Shown here in pieces: positions 38,560 to 47,908 of a DNA stretch of 64,000 nt. A program made the translations under genes and the position numbers. Under the pieces are notes generated by a model. It ran no database searches. It saw nothing but the letters and a program-made list of their open reading frames with translations, and was not told the origin of the DNA. The stretch covers positions 3,297,130 through 3,361,129 of the forward strand of contig NZ_JQMX01000001.1 in the NCBI RefSeq assembly GCF_000744945.1, given 5' to 3'. Each line of letters starts with the position of its first letter. Position 1 is the first letter of the stretch. The DNA comes from Carnobacterium maltaromaticum DSM 20342. GTDB taxonomy: Bacteria; Bacillota; Bacilli; Lactobacillales; Carnobacteriaceae.

Positions 38560-39189
38560 ATGTCAAAAGCAAAAGAACTATCAGGTGAAAGATTCGGGAA
38601 GTTGATTGCAATCGAACGGTCAGGGAGCGATAAAAAAGGGAACGCTTTATGGATTTGTCAATGCGATTGCGGAAACCTTACAATATCAAGAACTTACAAA
38701 TTAACATCTGGAGAAAAAAATAGTTGTGGGTGCTTACAAAAAGAATTAATTAGCAAAACAGCTAAAATTCACGGGTTATACGGAACAAGAATTCACACTA
38801 TATGGCGGCACATGAAAGAAAGATGTGATGTTGAAACATGCGCTGATTACAAAAACTATGGTGGCAGAGGTATAAGATATTGTGAGGAATGGAAAGATTT
38901 GCTTAATTTTAAAAATTGGGCAGATACCCATGGTTACTCTAGTGAATTAACTTTAGATAGAATAGATGTTAATGGAAACTATGAACCCCGTAATTGTCGG
39001 TGGGCAAGCCACAAAATTCAAGCCAATAATACTAGAGTTAATAGAGTGATAGAGATAAGCGGAGTCAAAAAAACCATGACAGAATGGTCCGATGAAACAG
39101 GTGTTAAAGTCGGAACTATTTGGTGGAGAATAGAAAATGGCTACACAGGTGAAGATTTAATTTATAAAGGTAGATTGAACAGAAGATGA
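38560..39189 (+). CDS. HNH homing-endonuclease-like protein
   Basis: A 209 aa protein. Its zinc-binding N-terminal part is CQCDCG ... NSCGCL. The core GLYGTRIHTIWRHMKERCD...YGGRGIRYCEEW leads to LTLDRIDVNGNYEPRNCRWAS, the HNH-type motif of many phage free-standing endonucleases. A C-terminal NUMOD-like DNA-binding part follows (GVKKTMTEWSDETGVKVGTIWWRIENGYTGEDLIYKG). It sits between two conserved head-tail genes with its own leader and terminator, the mark of a mobile intruder. Confidence 0.82.
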   Translation: MSKAKELSGERFGKLIAIERSGSDKKGNALWICQCDCGNLTISRTYKLTSGEKNSCGCLQKELISKTAKIHGLYGTRIHTIWRHMKERCDVETCADYKNYGGRGIRYCEEWKDLLNFKNWADTHGYSSELTLDRIDVNGNYEPRNCRWASHKIQANNTRVNRVIEISGVKKTMTEWSDETGVKVGTIWWRIENGYTGEDLIYKGRLNRR

Positions 39190-39195
39190 ATAGCA

Positions 39196-39226
39196 AAAAA
39201 GACTCACTAATTTGAGTCTTTTTTTG
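39196..39226 (+). terminator. Terminator after the HNH gene
   Basis: AAAGACTCA / TTGAGTCTTT with a 5-base loop is followed by a T run. It closes the inserted module. Confidence 0.8.
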
Positions 39227-39252
39227 TTGATTAAAAAAGGGGTGAAATCTTT

Positions 39253-39591
39253 ATGATGCCTAAACCACCAATAGAGTTTCTAGTTGATTCTTTTGAGTAT
39301 AAAGACTATCTAGGTGAAGGTGATTGGAATAAACCCGTTTATACAGAACCTATTTTGATTGAAAACTGTCGCATTGATAAAACACCACAATATACAGCTA
39401 CCACAAGTGGTAAGCAGTTGTTGTTTAACGCTGTTGTATTTTGTTATCCAGGGCTAACAAGTCCTATCGGTCCATTTAAAGAACAAGGGCTTGTAATATA
39501 CGATGGCCAAGAACATGTTATTACTTCTGCTATTCCAATTAAAGAAGCTTATTCTGATGACCTTTATTCTTATGAATTAGAGGTGATTTGA
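39253..39591 (+). CDS. Minor capsid protein 1 family (head closure)
   Basis: A 112 aa protein, MMPKPPIEFLVDSFEYKDYLGEGDWNKPVYTEPILIENCRIDKTPQY, which fits the phage Minor_capsid_1 family in A118-like phages. GGGGTG is upstream. It overlaps the next gene by four bases (ATGA). Confidence 0.78.
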   Translation: MMPKPPIEFLVDSFEYKDYLGEGDWNKPVYTEPILIENCRIDKTPQYTATTSGKQLLFNAVVFCYPGLTSPIGPFKEQGLVIYDGQEHVITSAIPIKEAYSDDLYSYELEVI

Positions 39592-39914
39592 TGAGTGTTA
39601 CTGTTAATTTCGGTGGTATTAAGCGTAAGATAAGCAGTCAAAACGTCAAACGTGGTCAATATGCAGTTGCCAATCAAGCTATGGCTGACATGGATAGATT
39701 CGTTCCTAGAAAAGAAGGGAATTTGAGAACAGCGGTGCACGTTACAAGTGTGGGTAAAATACTTTATGAAATGCCATATGCGAAACGGCAGTTTCATTTA
39801 AACGGCACAACATACTCAACTCCTGGAACAGGTCCTAGGTGGGATTTGAAAGCTAAAGGAATGTATATGGATTCGTGGAAAAAAGCGTTTCTAAGAGGAA
39901 GTGGTATTAATTAA
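39588..39914 (+). CDS. Minor capsid protein 2-type tail-joining protein
   Basis: A 108 aa protein with VNFGGIKRKISSQNVKRGQYAVANQAMADMDRFVPRKEGNLRTAVHV, a Minor_capsid_2/HK97 gp10-like pattern in which FVP...G.LR is typical. It lies between closure and tail terminator genes and overlaps the next by one base. Confidence 0.8.
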   Translation: MMSVTVNFGGIKRKISSQNVKRGQYAVANQAMADMDRFVPRKEGNLRTAVHVTSVGKILYEMPYAKRQFHLNGTTYSTPGTGPRWDLKAKGMYMDSWKKAFLRGSGIN

Positions 39915-40309
39915 TGGACTTTATCGAACGGATTAAAGATTCAGTTAATTCTATTGACGAATTGCCTATTAAGTTAAGGAGTGGTTACCTAGGAGTTAGC
40001 GAATCATTAGTGATTTATTCATCGGCTGGTAGCACTGCAATTAAAGAGTACATGGACGGTGCAAAAGACGTTAACATGAACTATGAAATTGCTATGAAGT
40101 CAAAAGATGGCGATAAGTTACAACAGGTGCTTTGGCTTATATCAGAGCATTTAGACAAAGTAAAAAGCGTAATTAGTCAAGACGATAGTTTTACGTTTAA
40201 CAAATTAACTATTACAAGCAAGCCGTTCATCAATCAATACGATGAACAAGGTTGGCTTGTTTTTTTATTGGATTTTACAGCGAATATCACAATCGAGGGG
40301 GAATTATAA
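39914..40309 (+). CDS. Minor capsid protein 3-type tail terminator
   Basis: A 131 aa protein, MDFIERIKDSVNSIDELPIKLRSGYL..., that fits the Minor_capsid_3 family by order and pattern (YEIAMKSKDGDKLQQVLWLISEHLD). It probably ends the tail tube. It is followed directly by the tail tube gene. Confidence 0.75.
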   Translation: MDFIERIKDSVNSIDELPIKLRSGYLGVSESLVIYSSAGSTAIKEYMDGAKDVNMNYEIAMKSKDGDKLQQVLWLISEHLDKVKSVISQDDSFTFNKLTITSKPFINQYDEQGWLVFLLDFTANITIEGEL

Positions 40310-40789
40310 ATGGCAAGATTAAAAAATGCGCTAAGAGGTCACTTTATCGCACCTTATGTATTAGGTGAAGAAGCACCAACTGAATGGATGGAGCTAGCTA
40401 AATGGATTTCAAACGTATCTGATGATACAGACGAACAAACAGATGATACTGGATATTACGATGGTGACGGTTCGCAGGAAACGACAGTTACTGGTGTCAG
40501 TGCAGCATATAGTTTCGAAGGTAGTTTTGATCCAGAAGATAAAGCGCAGGCTTATATCGAAGGGATTAGATTTAAAACGGGTGAGAATCGTAAAGTTTGG
40601 CATAAAGTAGTTACTTCTGATGGGAAAAAGACGTTTATTGGGGTTGCGACAGTTTCGGGTATCGTGGCAGGTTCAGGCGATGCGACAGACTTTGAAGATT
40701 TCTCTTGCACAATTTCGTATAACCAAATTCCAAAAGAAACAGTAACGCCAACAACACCTGAAACAGCAAAACTTAATTTAAATAAATAA
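40310..40789 (+). CDS. Major tail (tube) protein
   Basis: A 159 aa protein, MARLKNALRGHFIAPYVLGEEAPTEWMELAKWISNVSDDTDEQTDD, with the A118 Tsh/phi13 tail-tube pattern (SYSFEGSF-like AYSFEGSFDPEDKAQAYIEGI). It ends with a Thr/Pro-rich tail. No Ig-like extension is attached in frame. It is the main component of the tail. Confidence 0.85.
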   Translation: MARLKNALRGHFIAPYVLGEEAPTEWMELAKWISNVSDDTDEQTDDTGYYDGDGSQETTVTGVSAAYSFEGSFDPEDKAQAYIEGIRFKTGENRKVWHKVVTSDGKKTFIGVATVSGIVAGSGDATDFEDFSCTISYNQIPKETVTPTTPETAKLNLNK

Positions 40790-40794
40790 CCATA

Positions 40795-40832
40795 GAAGGG
40801 GGCAGATTAATTTTTGCTCCTTTTTAATTCAA
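40795..40832 (+). terminator. Hairpin after the tail tube gene
   Basis: GAAGGGGGCA pairs with TGCTCCTTTT, using some G-U pairs, and a T run follows. It is similar in position to the hairpin after the capsid gene, so both highly expressed structural genes are set off. Confidence 0.5.
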
Positions 40833-40846
40833 GGAGGAATTCAAAA

Positions 40847-41278
40847 ATGGCAATGAATTTTAATGTAGAAGTAGATTTAGTCCCAGTTACGATTAATGGA
40901 GAAACTTTTAATTTTGATGCGACTGAAGAAAATTTAATTAAATTTTTTGACTTTGAAAAAGAAGTTAAAGAACGAGGAAATAAATTAAAAAAAGAACTGG
41001 ATAAGATTCAAGATAACGAATTTAACGAGACTGAGTACAAAAAAGTGTTTGATTTAGCTGTTAAAGACTTAGCTATCAATTACAATTTCTTATTCGGCGA
41101 GGGTTCGTTTGATAGATTGTACAAAGTTGTTCCATCATTTTCAAAACTCATTGATTTATTAGATCCTGTTTGTGAAGGAATCGTTTCAGAAATAAACAAC
41201 ATTCAAAAGAAACGCAATAAAGAAATGGAGAAAAAAGAAGCTAAGTATTTAATTGATAAAAAGAAGTCTAAAAAGTAG
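40847..41278 (+). CDS. Tail assembly chaperone (gpG-like)
   Basis: A 143 aa protein, MAMNFNVEVDLVPVTINGETFNFDATEENLIKFFDFEKEV, with the helix-rich form of siphovirus tail assembly chaperones. The ATG at 40847 with AAGGAGG is used, not the earlier one at 40814. The C-terminus is very lysine-rich. It comes before the Gp15-type gene and the tape measure gene, the standard place. Confidence 0.78.
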   Translation: MAMNFNVEVDLVPVTINGETFNFDATEENLIKFFDFEKEVKERGNKLKKELDKIQDNEFNETEYKKVFDLAVKDLAINYNFLFGEGSFDRLYKVVPSFSKLIDLLDPVCEGIVSEINNIQKKRNKEMEKKEAKYLIDKKKSKK

Positions 41279-41287
41279 GTGTGAATA

Positions 41288-41869
41288 ATGTTTTCACTTG
41301 CATATAGATTTAACGACAGTATCGAAATTCAAGGCGTTCAGCATGATATAGACATGAGTTTCGATAATGTTTTAAGAGTCATTGAAATGCTTGACGATGA
41401 GGATATACAGCCTATCAGAAAAGTAACAATGGGGTTAGAAATGTTACTTGATAAAAAACTAGAATGTGACTTACAAACTCAAGTGGATATTTTTAATGAA
41501 ATTATTGAAACGAAAGTATACACATCTGAAAAAGAAAAAATAGCTCTTGATAGAAATGGTGATCCTATGCCAGTTGTTAAAGAGGAAAACAAGCAAGTGT
41601 ATTCCATTAAATATGATGCTGAATACATATTTTCCTCGTTCAAACAGGCGTATGACATTGATTTGATAGAGGAACAAGGCAAGCTGCACTGGGACAAGTT
41701 CAGAGCCTATTTAATAGGGTTACCGACTGATACGAAGTTCCAACAAGTTATGGATATACGACAGCGTGAAATGCCTAAAGGTAAAGGTAGCGAAAAAGAA
41801 AGAAAAGAATTGAAGAAACTTAAAGAATTATATGCTTTACCAAGCCAAAACTTGGAAGAGGGTGAGTAA
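41288..41869 (+). CDS. Second tail assembly protein (phage Gp15 family)
   Basis: A 193 aa protein, MFSLAYRFNDSIEIQGVQHDIDMSFDNVLRVIEMLDDEDIQPIRKV, the Gp15 pattern of A118-like phages. Later it has IFSSFKQAYDIDLIEEQGKLHWDKFRAYLIGLP. In this group it takes the place of the frameshifted gpGT partner; it has its own start here (TAGGTGTGAATAATG). Confidence 0.82.
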   Translation: MFSLAYRFNDSIEIQGVQHDIDMSFDNVLRVIEMLDDEDIQPIRKVTMGLEMLLDKKLECDLQTQVDIFNEIIETKVYTSEKEKIALDRNGDPMPVVKEENKQVYSIKYDAEYIFSSFKQAYDIDLIEEQGKLHWDKFRAYLIGLPTDTKFQQVMDIRQREMPKGKGSEKERKELKKLKELYALPSQNLEEGE

Positions 41870-41871
41870 GA

Positions 41872-44550
41872 ATGGCAGATGGAAGCATTACTATTGATGT
41901 TGATGTAAATGGCGACAGTCTTAACGGATTGAATAGTGATCTTGCCAGTGTAGAGGGCAATGGTGAAAAAGCTTCTCTTTCTATCGGGAAAATTGTTACA
42001 GCATTAGGGCTTGTAGAACTTGCAAGTGCTGCATTTGGAGCTTTAAAAGATGGAATTGGAGCTTCATTAAATGAAGGTGCTGCATTACAACAATCATTAG
42101 GTGGTATTGAAACACTTTTTAAAGATAGTGGAGACAAAGTAAAAGCTTATGCAGATGAGGCCTATAAAACAGCTGGAATGTCTGCAAACAGCTATATGGA
42201 GACTGTAACCAGTTTCAGTGCTAGCTTATTGCAATCTATGGGCGGAGATACTGAAGCGGCAGCAGATACAGCCAATATGGCAATGATTGACATGGCGGAT
42301 AATTCGAATAAGATGGGAACGTCTATGGAGAGTATTCAAGATGCTTATAAAGGTTTTGCCAAGCAGAATTATGCAATGTTAGATAACCTTTCTCTTGGAT
42401 ATGGCGGTACTAAAACAGAAATGGAAAGACTTTTAGCTGATGCCGAAAAACTAACAGGCGTCAAGTACGACATTAACAACCTAGACGACGTTTATAACGC
42501 TATTCATGCAGTTCAGGAAGAAATGGGTATCGCTGGAACGACAGCTAAAGAGGCATCCGAAACTTTTACTGGGTCCTTTGCAGCAATGAGTTCAGTATTT
42601 AAGGATGTTCTAGGAGGGCTAGCGTTAGGGGAAGATATAACACCGAAACTAAAAGATTTGGCTTCTACAACAAAGACATTCTTGATAGATAATTTCATCC
42701 CTATGTTTACGAATATACTAAAAGGTTTACCTGCTATTTTTGTAGCAGTGTTTAACGAATTGAAACCTTATGTAAAAGAAGCTTTTAGTGGTATTTTCGA
42801 TTCATTGAAAGCTAAAATACCTCCAGATATTTTGAAAGCTATTACCAAATTAGGTGATGTAGTTTATAATTTCTTACAAAGTTTAAAAAAAGGGTCTGGA
42901 TCTGTTGACGGATTTGGAATTGCCCTTAAGGTAATCAAAGGTGTATTCCTAACTTTATTAGGACCAATCGGTTTATTTGCAAAAGCTTTTGAGTTAGTTG
43001 TGAAAGCTTTAGGGGGCGGCGACGTAAGCAAGGGGATTGACACGATTATGCAATCGTTTGACGGTTTAGCTCAAGGAATTAAATCTAATGGGCCTAATTT
43101 GGGTAAATCGTTTGGTAAAGCTCTAGAAGGCATTTTAGGAGCTATCGCTAAAGCTTTGCCAGGGATTGTGTCTGGGGCTTTAAAAGTAGTGGCGGGTTTT
43201 ATATCCGGAATTGCTAAAGGATTGCCGATGTTAACAGCGGCAGCATTCCAATTTATTACAGCCTTCACAGGTGCAATGTTAGTTCTTATTCCTACTGTTG
43301 TGCTATCTGCTACAGCGATTATTGTAGCATTTTTAGGCGCATTAACTACAGCTCTACCACGGATTATTGAAGCTGGTGGAAAACTAATCAATGCAATACT
43401 TCAAGGTATCACGGAACAACTCCCAGCGCTAATTACAAGTGCAGCAAGTTTGATAGTAACATGGCTAACAGCATTGAATGAACATATGCCAGAAATTTTA
43501 CAAGCTGGTTTTAATTTATTAATCACATTTTTACAAGGAATTGCTTTAAATATTGGAGCAATAACAGACCAAGCTATCAGTATTGTTGTTAACTTTGTTC
43601 AAGCGATTGTAGCTAGAATGCCTGATATTGTAAATGCTGCAGTTGATTTAATTGTTAGTTTTGTTAATGGGTTAGCTTCAAGAATGCCAGATATTATCGG
43701 TTCAGCAGTAACATTAATAGCTAGCTTCATTAATGGAATTGCGAACAATTTATGGCAAATTATTGATGCGGCCGTCAATTTAATTGTGCAATTTGTGCTA
43801 GGTATTGCAAATAATATTGAAAAAATTGTTGATGCTGGTATGTACCTTATTGATAAAATAGTCGAAGGATTACTCCAAGCGCAAGATAGGTTGTTTAAAG
43901 CTGTTACGACATTAATTAACGGTATGGCTGAAAACATCAGAAACAACAAAGAGGAAGTAAAATCCGCGGCTGTAAATTTATTGGATGCGATTATAGGAGT
44001 ATTTGTTCCAGATGCTTTATTTGATGTTGGGAAGAATATTATTCAAGGATTAATTGATGGAGTGGGATCTATGATTGATGCTGCTGCTAAAAAAGTTGGA
44101 GAAGTCGCTAGCGGAATTAAAGAGAATATAACAGGGGCATTGGGTATTCATTCGCCATCACGTTGGATGCGTGATCATGTTGGTAAATTCATCCCACAAG
44201 GAATTGCTAATGGTATAGATGCGGATGCTCGAACAGCTTATAAAGCTATGGATTCGCTAGTCGGCGGTTTGAAAATACCATCAATTAATGCTGAAGCAGC
44301 GCTAGGCATTAGTTCTAGAATGTCAATTAGTCCTAGTGGTATAAATGCAGCAATCAATAATAATCATTCAATTAAGCAAAACGAAAACATTGGAGAATTG
44401 GTTTCTGCTGTTAATGCTTTAACAGAAAACCCAATAGTCGCAGTCACTTACTTGGATAGTAATAAAGTTTCAAAAGGACTAGGTTCATCAAACGATGAAG
44501 TGCAAGGTCAACGAACTAAATTTAGTGGATGGGGGTTAGAAATCCAATGA
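41872..44550 (+). CDS. Tail tape measure protein
   Basis: An 892 aa protein that sets tail length. After an N-terminal GSITIDVDVNGDSLNGLNSDL and a helical SLGGIETLFKDSGDKVKAYADEAYKTAGMSANSYMETVTSFSASLLQSMGG block, it has many hydrophobic helices. From about residue 495 to 690 a loose repeat of about 37 residues runs (forms of MPDIVNAAVDLIVSFVNGLASR). It ends with the common IHSPSRWMRDHVGKFIPQGIANGI block. At about 1.5 angstrom per residue it predicts a tail near 130 nm. Confidence 0.92.
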   Translation: MADGSITIDVDVNGDSLNGLNSDLASVEGNGEKASLSIGKIVTALGLVELASAAFGALKDGIGASLNEGAALQQSLGGIETLFKDSGDKVKAYADEAYKTAGMSANSYMETVTSFSASLLQSMGGDTEAAADTANMAMIDMADNSNKMGTSMESIQDAYKGFAKQNYAMLDNLSLGYGGTKTEMERLLADAEKLTGVKYDINNLDDVYNAIHAVQEEMGIAGTTAKEASETFTGSFAAMSSVFKDVLGGLALGEDITPKLKDLASTTKTFLIDNFIPMFTNILKGLPAIFVAVFNELKPYVKEAFSGIFDSLKAKIPPDILKAITKLGDVVYNFLQSLKKGSGSVDGFGIALKVIKGVFLTLLGPIGLFAKAFELVVKALGGGDVSKGIDTIMQSFDGLAQGIKSNGPNLGKSFGKALEGILGAIAKALPGIVSGALKVVAGFISGIAKGLPMLTAAAFQFITAFTGAMLVLIPTVVLSATAIIVAFLGALTTALPRIIEAGGKLINAILQGITEQLPALITSAASLIVTWLTALNEHMPEILQAGFNLLITFLQGIALNIGAITDQAISIVVNFVQAIVARMPDIVNAAVDLIVSFVNGLASRMPDIIGSAVTLIASFINGIANNLWQIIDAAVNLIVQFVLGIANNIEKIVDAGMYLIDKIVEGLLQAQDRLFKAVTTLINGMAENIRNNKEEVKSAAVNLLDAIIGVFVPDALFDVGKNIIQGLIDGVGSMIDAAAKKVGEVASGIKENITGALGIHSPSRWMRDHVGKFIPQGIANGIDADARTAYKAMDSLVGGLKIPSINAEAALGISSRMSISPSGINAAINNNHSIKQNENIGELVSAVNALTENPIVAVTYLDSNKVSKGLGSSNDEVQGQRTKFSGWGLEIQ

Positions 44551-45269
44551 ACAACCTATATGATTACGGAATACAATATAATGGGCGACATAGCTCGGAG
44601 CTTGGGCTTGATGTTATCGATAAACAAATATCATTCCCAGGTAAAAACAAAGTATTAATAAGCATTCCCCATTCCAATTACGTTTATGATTTTAGCCAAG
44701 TATATGGTACGCAAAACTATACTGAACGTACTTTTACAGTGACATTCAATATTATTAATCGTAGCTTATGGACTAAAGATTCTATGTATATTCAGTGGAC
44801 TAAAGTTCTTGATTGGTTGATGAAACCTAGTACAAAAATACCTTTATACGATGATATCATGAAAGATTATTATTATTTAGGTGAGGTTCAAGTCAAACCA
44901 GATATAGACGAATTGAAATATAGAGGTAAATTAACTGTAGTTTTCCAATGCTACCCCTTTAGAATATATGAACTTCAAGAAGGAAACGATATTTGGGATA
45001 CGTTTAATTTTGAGTTAGACATGGCGCAACTGGTTAAGCATGATGTCAAAGGTTCAAAATCAATTAGTTTGTTTAATGTTGGAATGTCGAATTTAGCACC
45101 ACTTGTTGTAGCCAGCTCTCAAATGGAAATTCGCCATAAAGGGAAGTCTTACAAGGTGTTAAGTGGAGAAAATAAAATAGCTGGATTTTATCTGTTACCT
45201 GGTATCAACGAACTTGAAGTTATTGGAAATGGAACAATTGAGTTCAAGTTTTACAAGGAAGTGATTTAA
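44547..45269 (+). CDS. Distal tail protein (Dit-like)
   Basis: A 240 aa protein starting MNNLYDYGIQYNGRHSSELGLDVIDKQISFPGK, the usual Dit opening. SQVYGTQNYTERTFTVTFNI and GKLTVVFQCYPFRIYE follow. The ATG at 44547 overlaps the tape measure stop (ATGA). It forms the hub between tail tube and baseplate. Confidence 0.87.
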   Translation: MNNLYDYGIQYNGRHSSELGLDVIDKQISFPGKNKVLISIPHSNYVYDFSQVYGTQNYTERTFTVTFNIINRSLWTKDSMYIQWTKVLDWLMKPSTKIPLYDDIMKDYYYLGEVQVKPDIDELKYRGKLTVVFQCYPFRIYELQEGNDIWDTFNFELDMAQLVKHDVKGSKSISLFNVGMSNLAPLVVASSQMEIRHKGKSYKVLSGENKIAGFYLLPGINELEVIGNGTIEFKFYKEVI

Positions 45270-47197
45270 TGTATCAAGTCTTAATTAAAAATGGTCCTAA
45301 AGGCGATGAATTAGAAATTCATTCGCCTTTTTCTAATGATTTAAAATTAATTGAAGGTTCAATAAAAAAAGGAATTAACACCTTTGACAGTTTTAATTTG
45401 TCGTTTATTCCTAATAATCCTGCTTTTGGAAAAATGAAACCTTTAACAACGCTTATTAGAGTTTTTGATAGTCAATTGAACAAGAATATATTTAAAGGTA
45501 GAGTTTTAATCCCTACTGATCAGATGGAATCAACTGGTGAATTTAACTGTAGCTATACTTGTGCTTCGGACTTGAGTTATTTACAAGACACTGTTCAGAA
45601 GTATGCCAAAATCCAAAACACAACACCAGAACAATTTTTCAGATATCTGATAGGCATTCACAATGCACAGGCCGAAGAGCATAAAAGGTTTATTGTGGGT
45701 ATCGTGACAGTTACAAACAGCACTGACAATGTTTATCGTTATGTAGATGACATGGCAACGACCTGGGAAACAATACAAGACAAATTGATTAGTAGAATCG
45801 GCGGAGAAATCCGAGTTCGAGAAGTAAATGGCGTTAATTATATTGATTACGTTACAGAAATAGGAGAACACGTTGATACCACTATTGAGTTAGCTAAAAA
45901 TCTTATTTCAATTTCTAAAAGTGTTGATCCTACTGAAATTTGTACTCGTTTATTTCCTCGAGGGGAACGTTTGGAAGGAACAGAAGAAACAAACTCTGAT
46001 GCATCACAACCTAGACTGACAATAGCAAGTGTTAATAACGGAAAAGAGTATATTGATGCACCTCAAGCGTTGATTGACGAGTTCGGAATAATGGAAAAAA
46101 CAAAAGAATGGTCAGAGGTAACTCAACCGCAAATTCTATTGTCTAAAGGAATCGAGTTTTTAAACAGCCAAAAGTCGGCATTAACTCAGTATCGCATATC
46201 AGCACTAGATTTATCGTTAATCGACTTAGATGTCAGGCGTTTTGAAGTTGGTAGCTATCACTTTTTAAGAAATGCAGTTATGGGAATTGATGAAGAGTTA
46301 AGAATTGTTGGAATCGGGATTGATATTATTAATCTGTCTACTTCAGATTTAACCTTTGGAGATAGGTTTTTAACTTTATCTCAGTACCAAAATGAAATAA
46401 ATAAAAAGAATAATGCCTTAAATGATTTGGCTAGTAAAGCAAATTCATTATCTAGAATAACTAGTAAACTTAGCGAAACAACTACTACGCTAGGAAATGA
46501 ATTAAATAACAGCAATAAAATAATCACAGAACAACAGCAGCAGATCGCTGAAATGAATAAACGAATTGAGAATCTTAAAAACGGAACTAATCCACAAGAA
46601 ATAGGGAAAATTATTGATGTATCTGAACATCAAGGTCAAATTGATTGGGCAAAAGTGAAGGGAGATAATATAGAACTTGCGATCATACGAGTTCAAGATG
46701 GTAGTTCTTATGTTGATAACTACTATCGTTATAACATTCAACAATGCCAACGCTTTAATATTCCTTATGCGGTTTATGCCTTTGCCCGATATGTTAATGA
46801 AGCCGATGCAGGACAGGAAGCAACTGACTTTTATAATAGAACAAGGTCGATTGTCGGAACTGGAAAAAGTCCTCAATTCTATATGATTGATTTAGAAGTT
46901 GCTACTATGGAAAATATGCGACTAGGTACGGAATCATGGCAAAACAAGATGATTTCACTCGGTGTTGTTCAAGTGAATCAAGTCGCTTATATTGCGAATC
47001 ATTTATACAAGCAGTTCAATATAAATGTTGCTCGTTTTGGAAGCATCGTGATACCTGCATACAGAAGTACGCCACCAGATCATGCTTTTGATTTATGGCA
47101 ATACACTTCAAATGGTAGCATAGCTGGCATTGAAGGAAATGTTGATATGAATAAAGAACCATCTGAAAGGTTTAAAAAACAATATTTAGGAAGGTGA
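45269..47197 (+). CDS. Tail-associated lysin (Tal/prophage endopeptidase) fused to a GH25 muramidase domain
   Basis: A 642 aa protein. Residues 1-370 are the Tal-like hub (LIRVFDSQLNKNIFKGRVLIP, DMATTWETIQDKLISRIGGEIRVREVNG). Residues 370-445 are a coiled-coil with poly-Gln. From about 448 a GH25 lysozyme follows, with IIDVSEHQGQIDWAKVKGDNIELAIIRVQDG, the acidic pair in YMIDLEVATMENM and DLWQYTSNGSIAGIEGNVDMN. Both key acids are kept, so it should cut peptidoglycan during DNA injection. Confidence 0.9.
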   Translation: MYQVLIKNGPKGDELEIHSPFSNDLKLIEGSIKKGINTFDSFNLSFIPNNPAFGKMKPLTTLIRVFDSQLNKNIFKGRVLIPTDQMESTGEFNCSYTCASDLSYLQDTVQKYAKIQNTTPEQFFRYLIGIHNAQAEEHKRFIVGIVTVTNSTDNVYRYVDDMATTWETIQDKLISRIGGEIRVREVNGVNYIDYVTEIGEHVDTTIELAKNLISISKSVDPTEICTRLFPRGERLEGTEETNSDASQPRLTIASVNNGKEYIDAPQALIDEFGIMEKTKEWSEVTQPQILLSKGIEFLNSQKSALTQYRISALDLSLIDLDVRRFEVGSYHFLRNAVMGIDEELRIVGIGIDIINLSTSDLTFGDRFLTLSQYQNEINKKNNALNDLASKANSLSRITSKLSETTTTLGNELNNSNKIITEQQQQIAEMNKRIENLKNGTNPQEIGKIIDVSEHQGQIDWAKVKGDNIELAIIRVQDGSSYVDNYYRYNIQQCQRFNIPYAVYAFARYVNEADAGQEATDFYNRTRSIVGTGKSPQFYMIDLEVATMENMRLGTESWQNKMISLGVVQVNQVAYIANHLYKQFNINVARFGSIVIPAYRSTPPDHAFDLWQYTSNGSIAGIEGNVDMNKEPSERFKKQYLGR

Positions 47198-47201
47198 TAG
47201 A

Positions 47202-47894
47202 ATGCCAAAATATTATACTGATCCAACACCTATCGATATTGAAAATTGGGTCGATATGGATAAAGTGGATGAACTTCATAGGAAGTTAGCGAACTGGATT
47301 CGTGAAAAAATGTATGGAATTGATGTTCGTGAAGCTTTAGCTCGCTTAGTTGAACAGACATCATCTGATTTATTTGATGCAAATCAAGTGGCATTAGCAC
47401 TTGAAAAACTAGCAATTTCACTTGAAGAAAAGTGGAACGAAGACTACAAGTTACTTTCTGATGAATGGAAGAACACTCTTGCAGGAGTTACCGTAGATGA
47501 TGAAGTAATAAATGCGAGAATAGAACTAAGAGGGTTTGTTTATAAAACACTTAAAGAGCGGCTAGATGCTATGCAAGCTATATCCGACAAGTTGAACCCT
47601 GTTTCAGAAGTATTTTCCATCGAACACAATCAATTCGGTTACCCAGCCGTACGTGTGTTGTCGCTTGAGTACGGATTAGGAGTTGTACCTTTAGAATCGG
47701 AACCAGTTTTCGGAGGTTCTAGCACAATAACTGTTAACAGTGACATTGAGTACGTTGACAGAAATAATCTTAAAGTAAAAGTACCACTAGGTTATATGAT
47801 GACTAGCCCAAGCATTGAACAAACTTCAGAAAATGAATATTTATTAATTGAAGGCCTAAAGTCTTTAGTTATTGAAATCGGAGAAAAAATTTAA
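47202..47894 (+). CDS. Baseplate or tail fibre protein, uncertain
   Basis: A 230 aa protein, MPKYYTDPTPIDIENWVDMDKVDELHRKLANWIREKMYGIDVREALARL, with a helical N-terminal half and a beta-rich C-terminal half. The helical part (DDEVINARIELRGFVYKTLKERLD) is common in proteins after Tal in Listeria and Enterococcus phages. It may link to the receptor-binding part. Confidence 0.65.
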   Translation: MPKYYTDPTPIDIENWVDMDKVDELHRKLANWIREKMYGIDVREALARLVEQTSSDLFDANQVALALEKLAISLEEKWNEDYKLLSDEWKNTLAGVTVDDEVINARIELRGFVYKTLKERLDAMQAISDKLNPVSEVFSIEHNQFGYPAVRVLSLEYGLGVVPLESEPVFGGSSTITVNSDIEYVDRNNLKVKVPLGYMMTSPSIEQTSENEYLLIEGLKSLVIEIGEKI

Positions 47895-47908
47895 GGAGGA
47901 ATGTAATA

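Noticed and set aside
43071..43391. Reverse open frames within the tape measure gene (also 41820-42137 and 43599-43949)
   Set aside because: Shadows caused by the repetitive hydrophobic coding sequence; no ribosome sites and low-complexity products.
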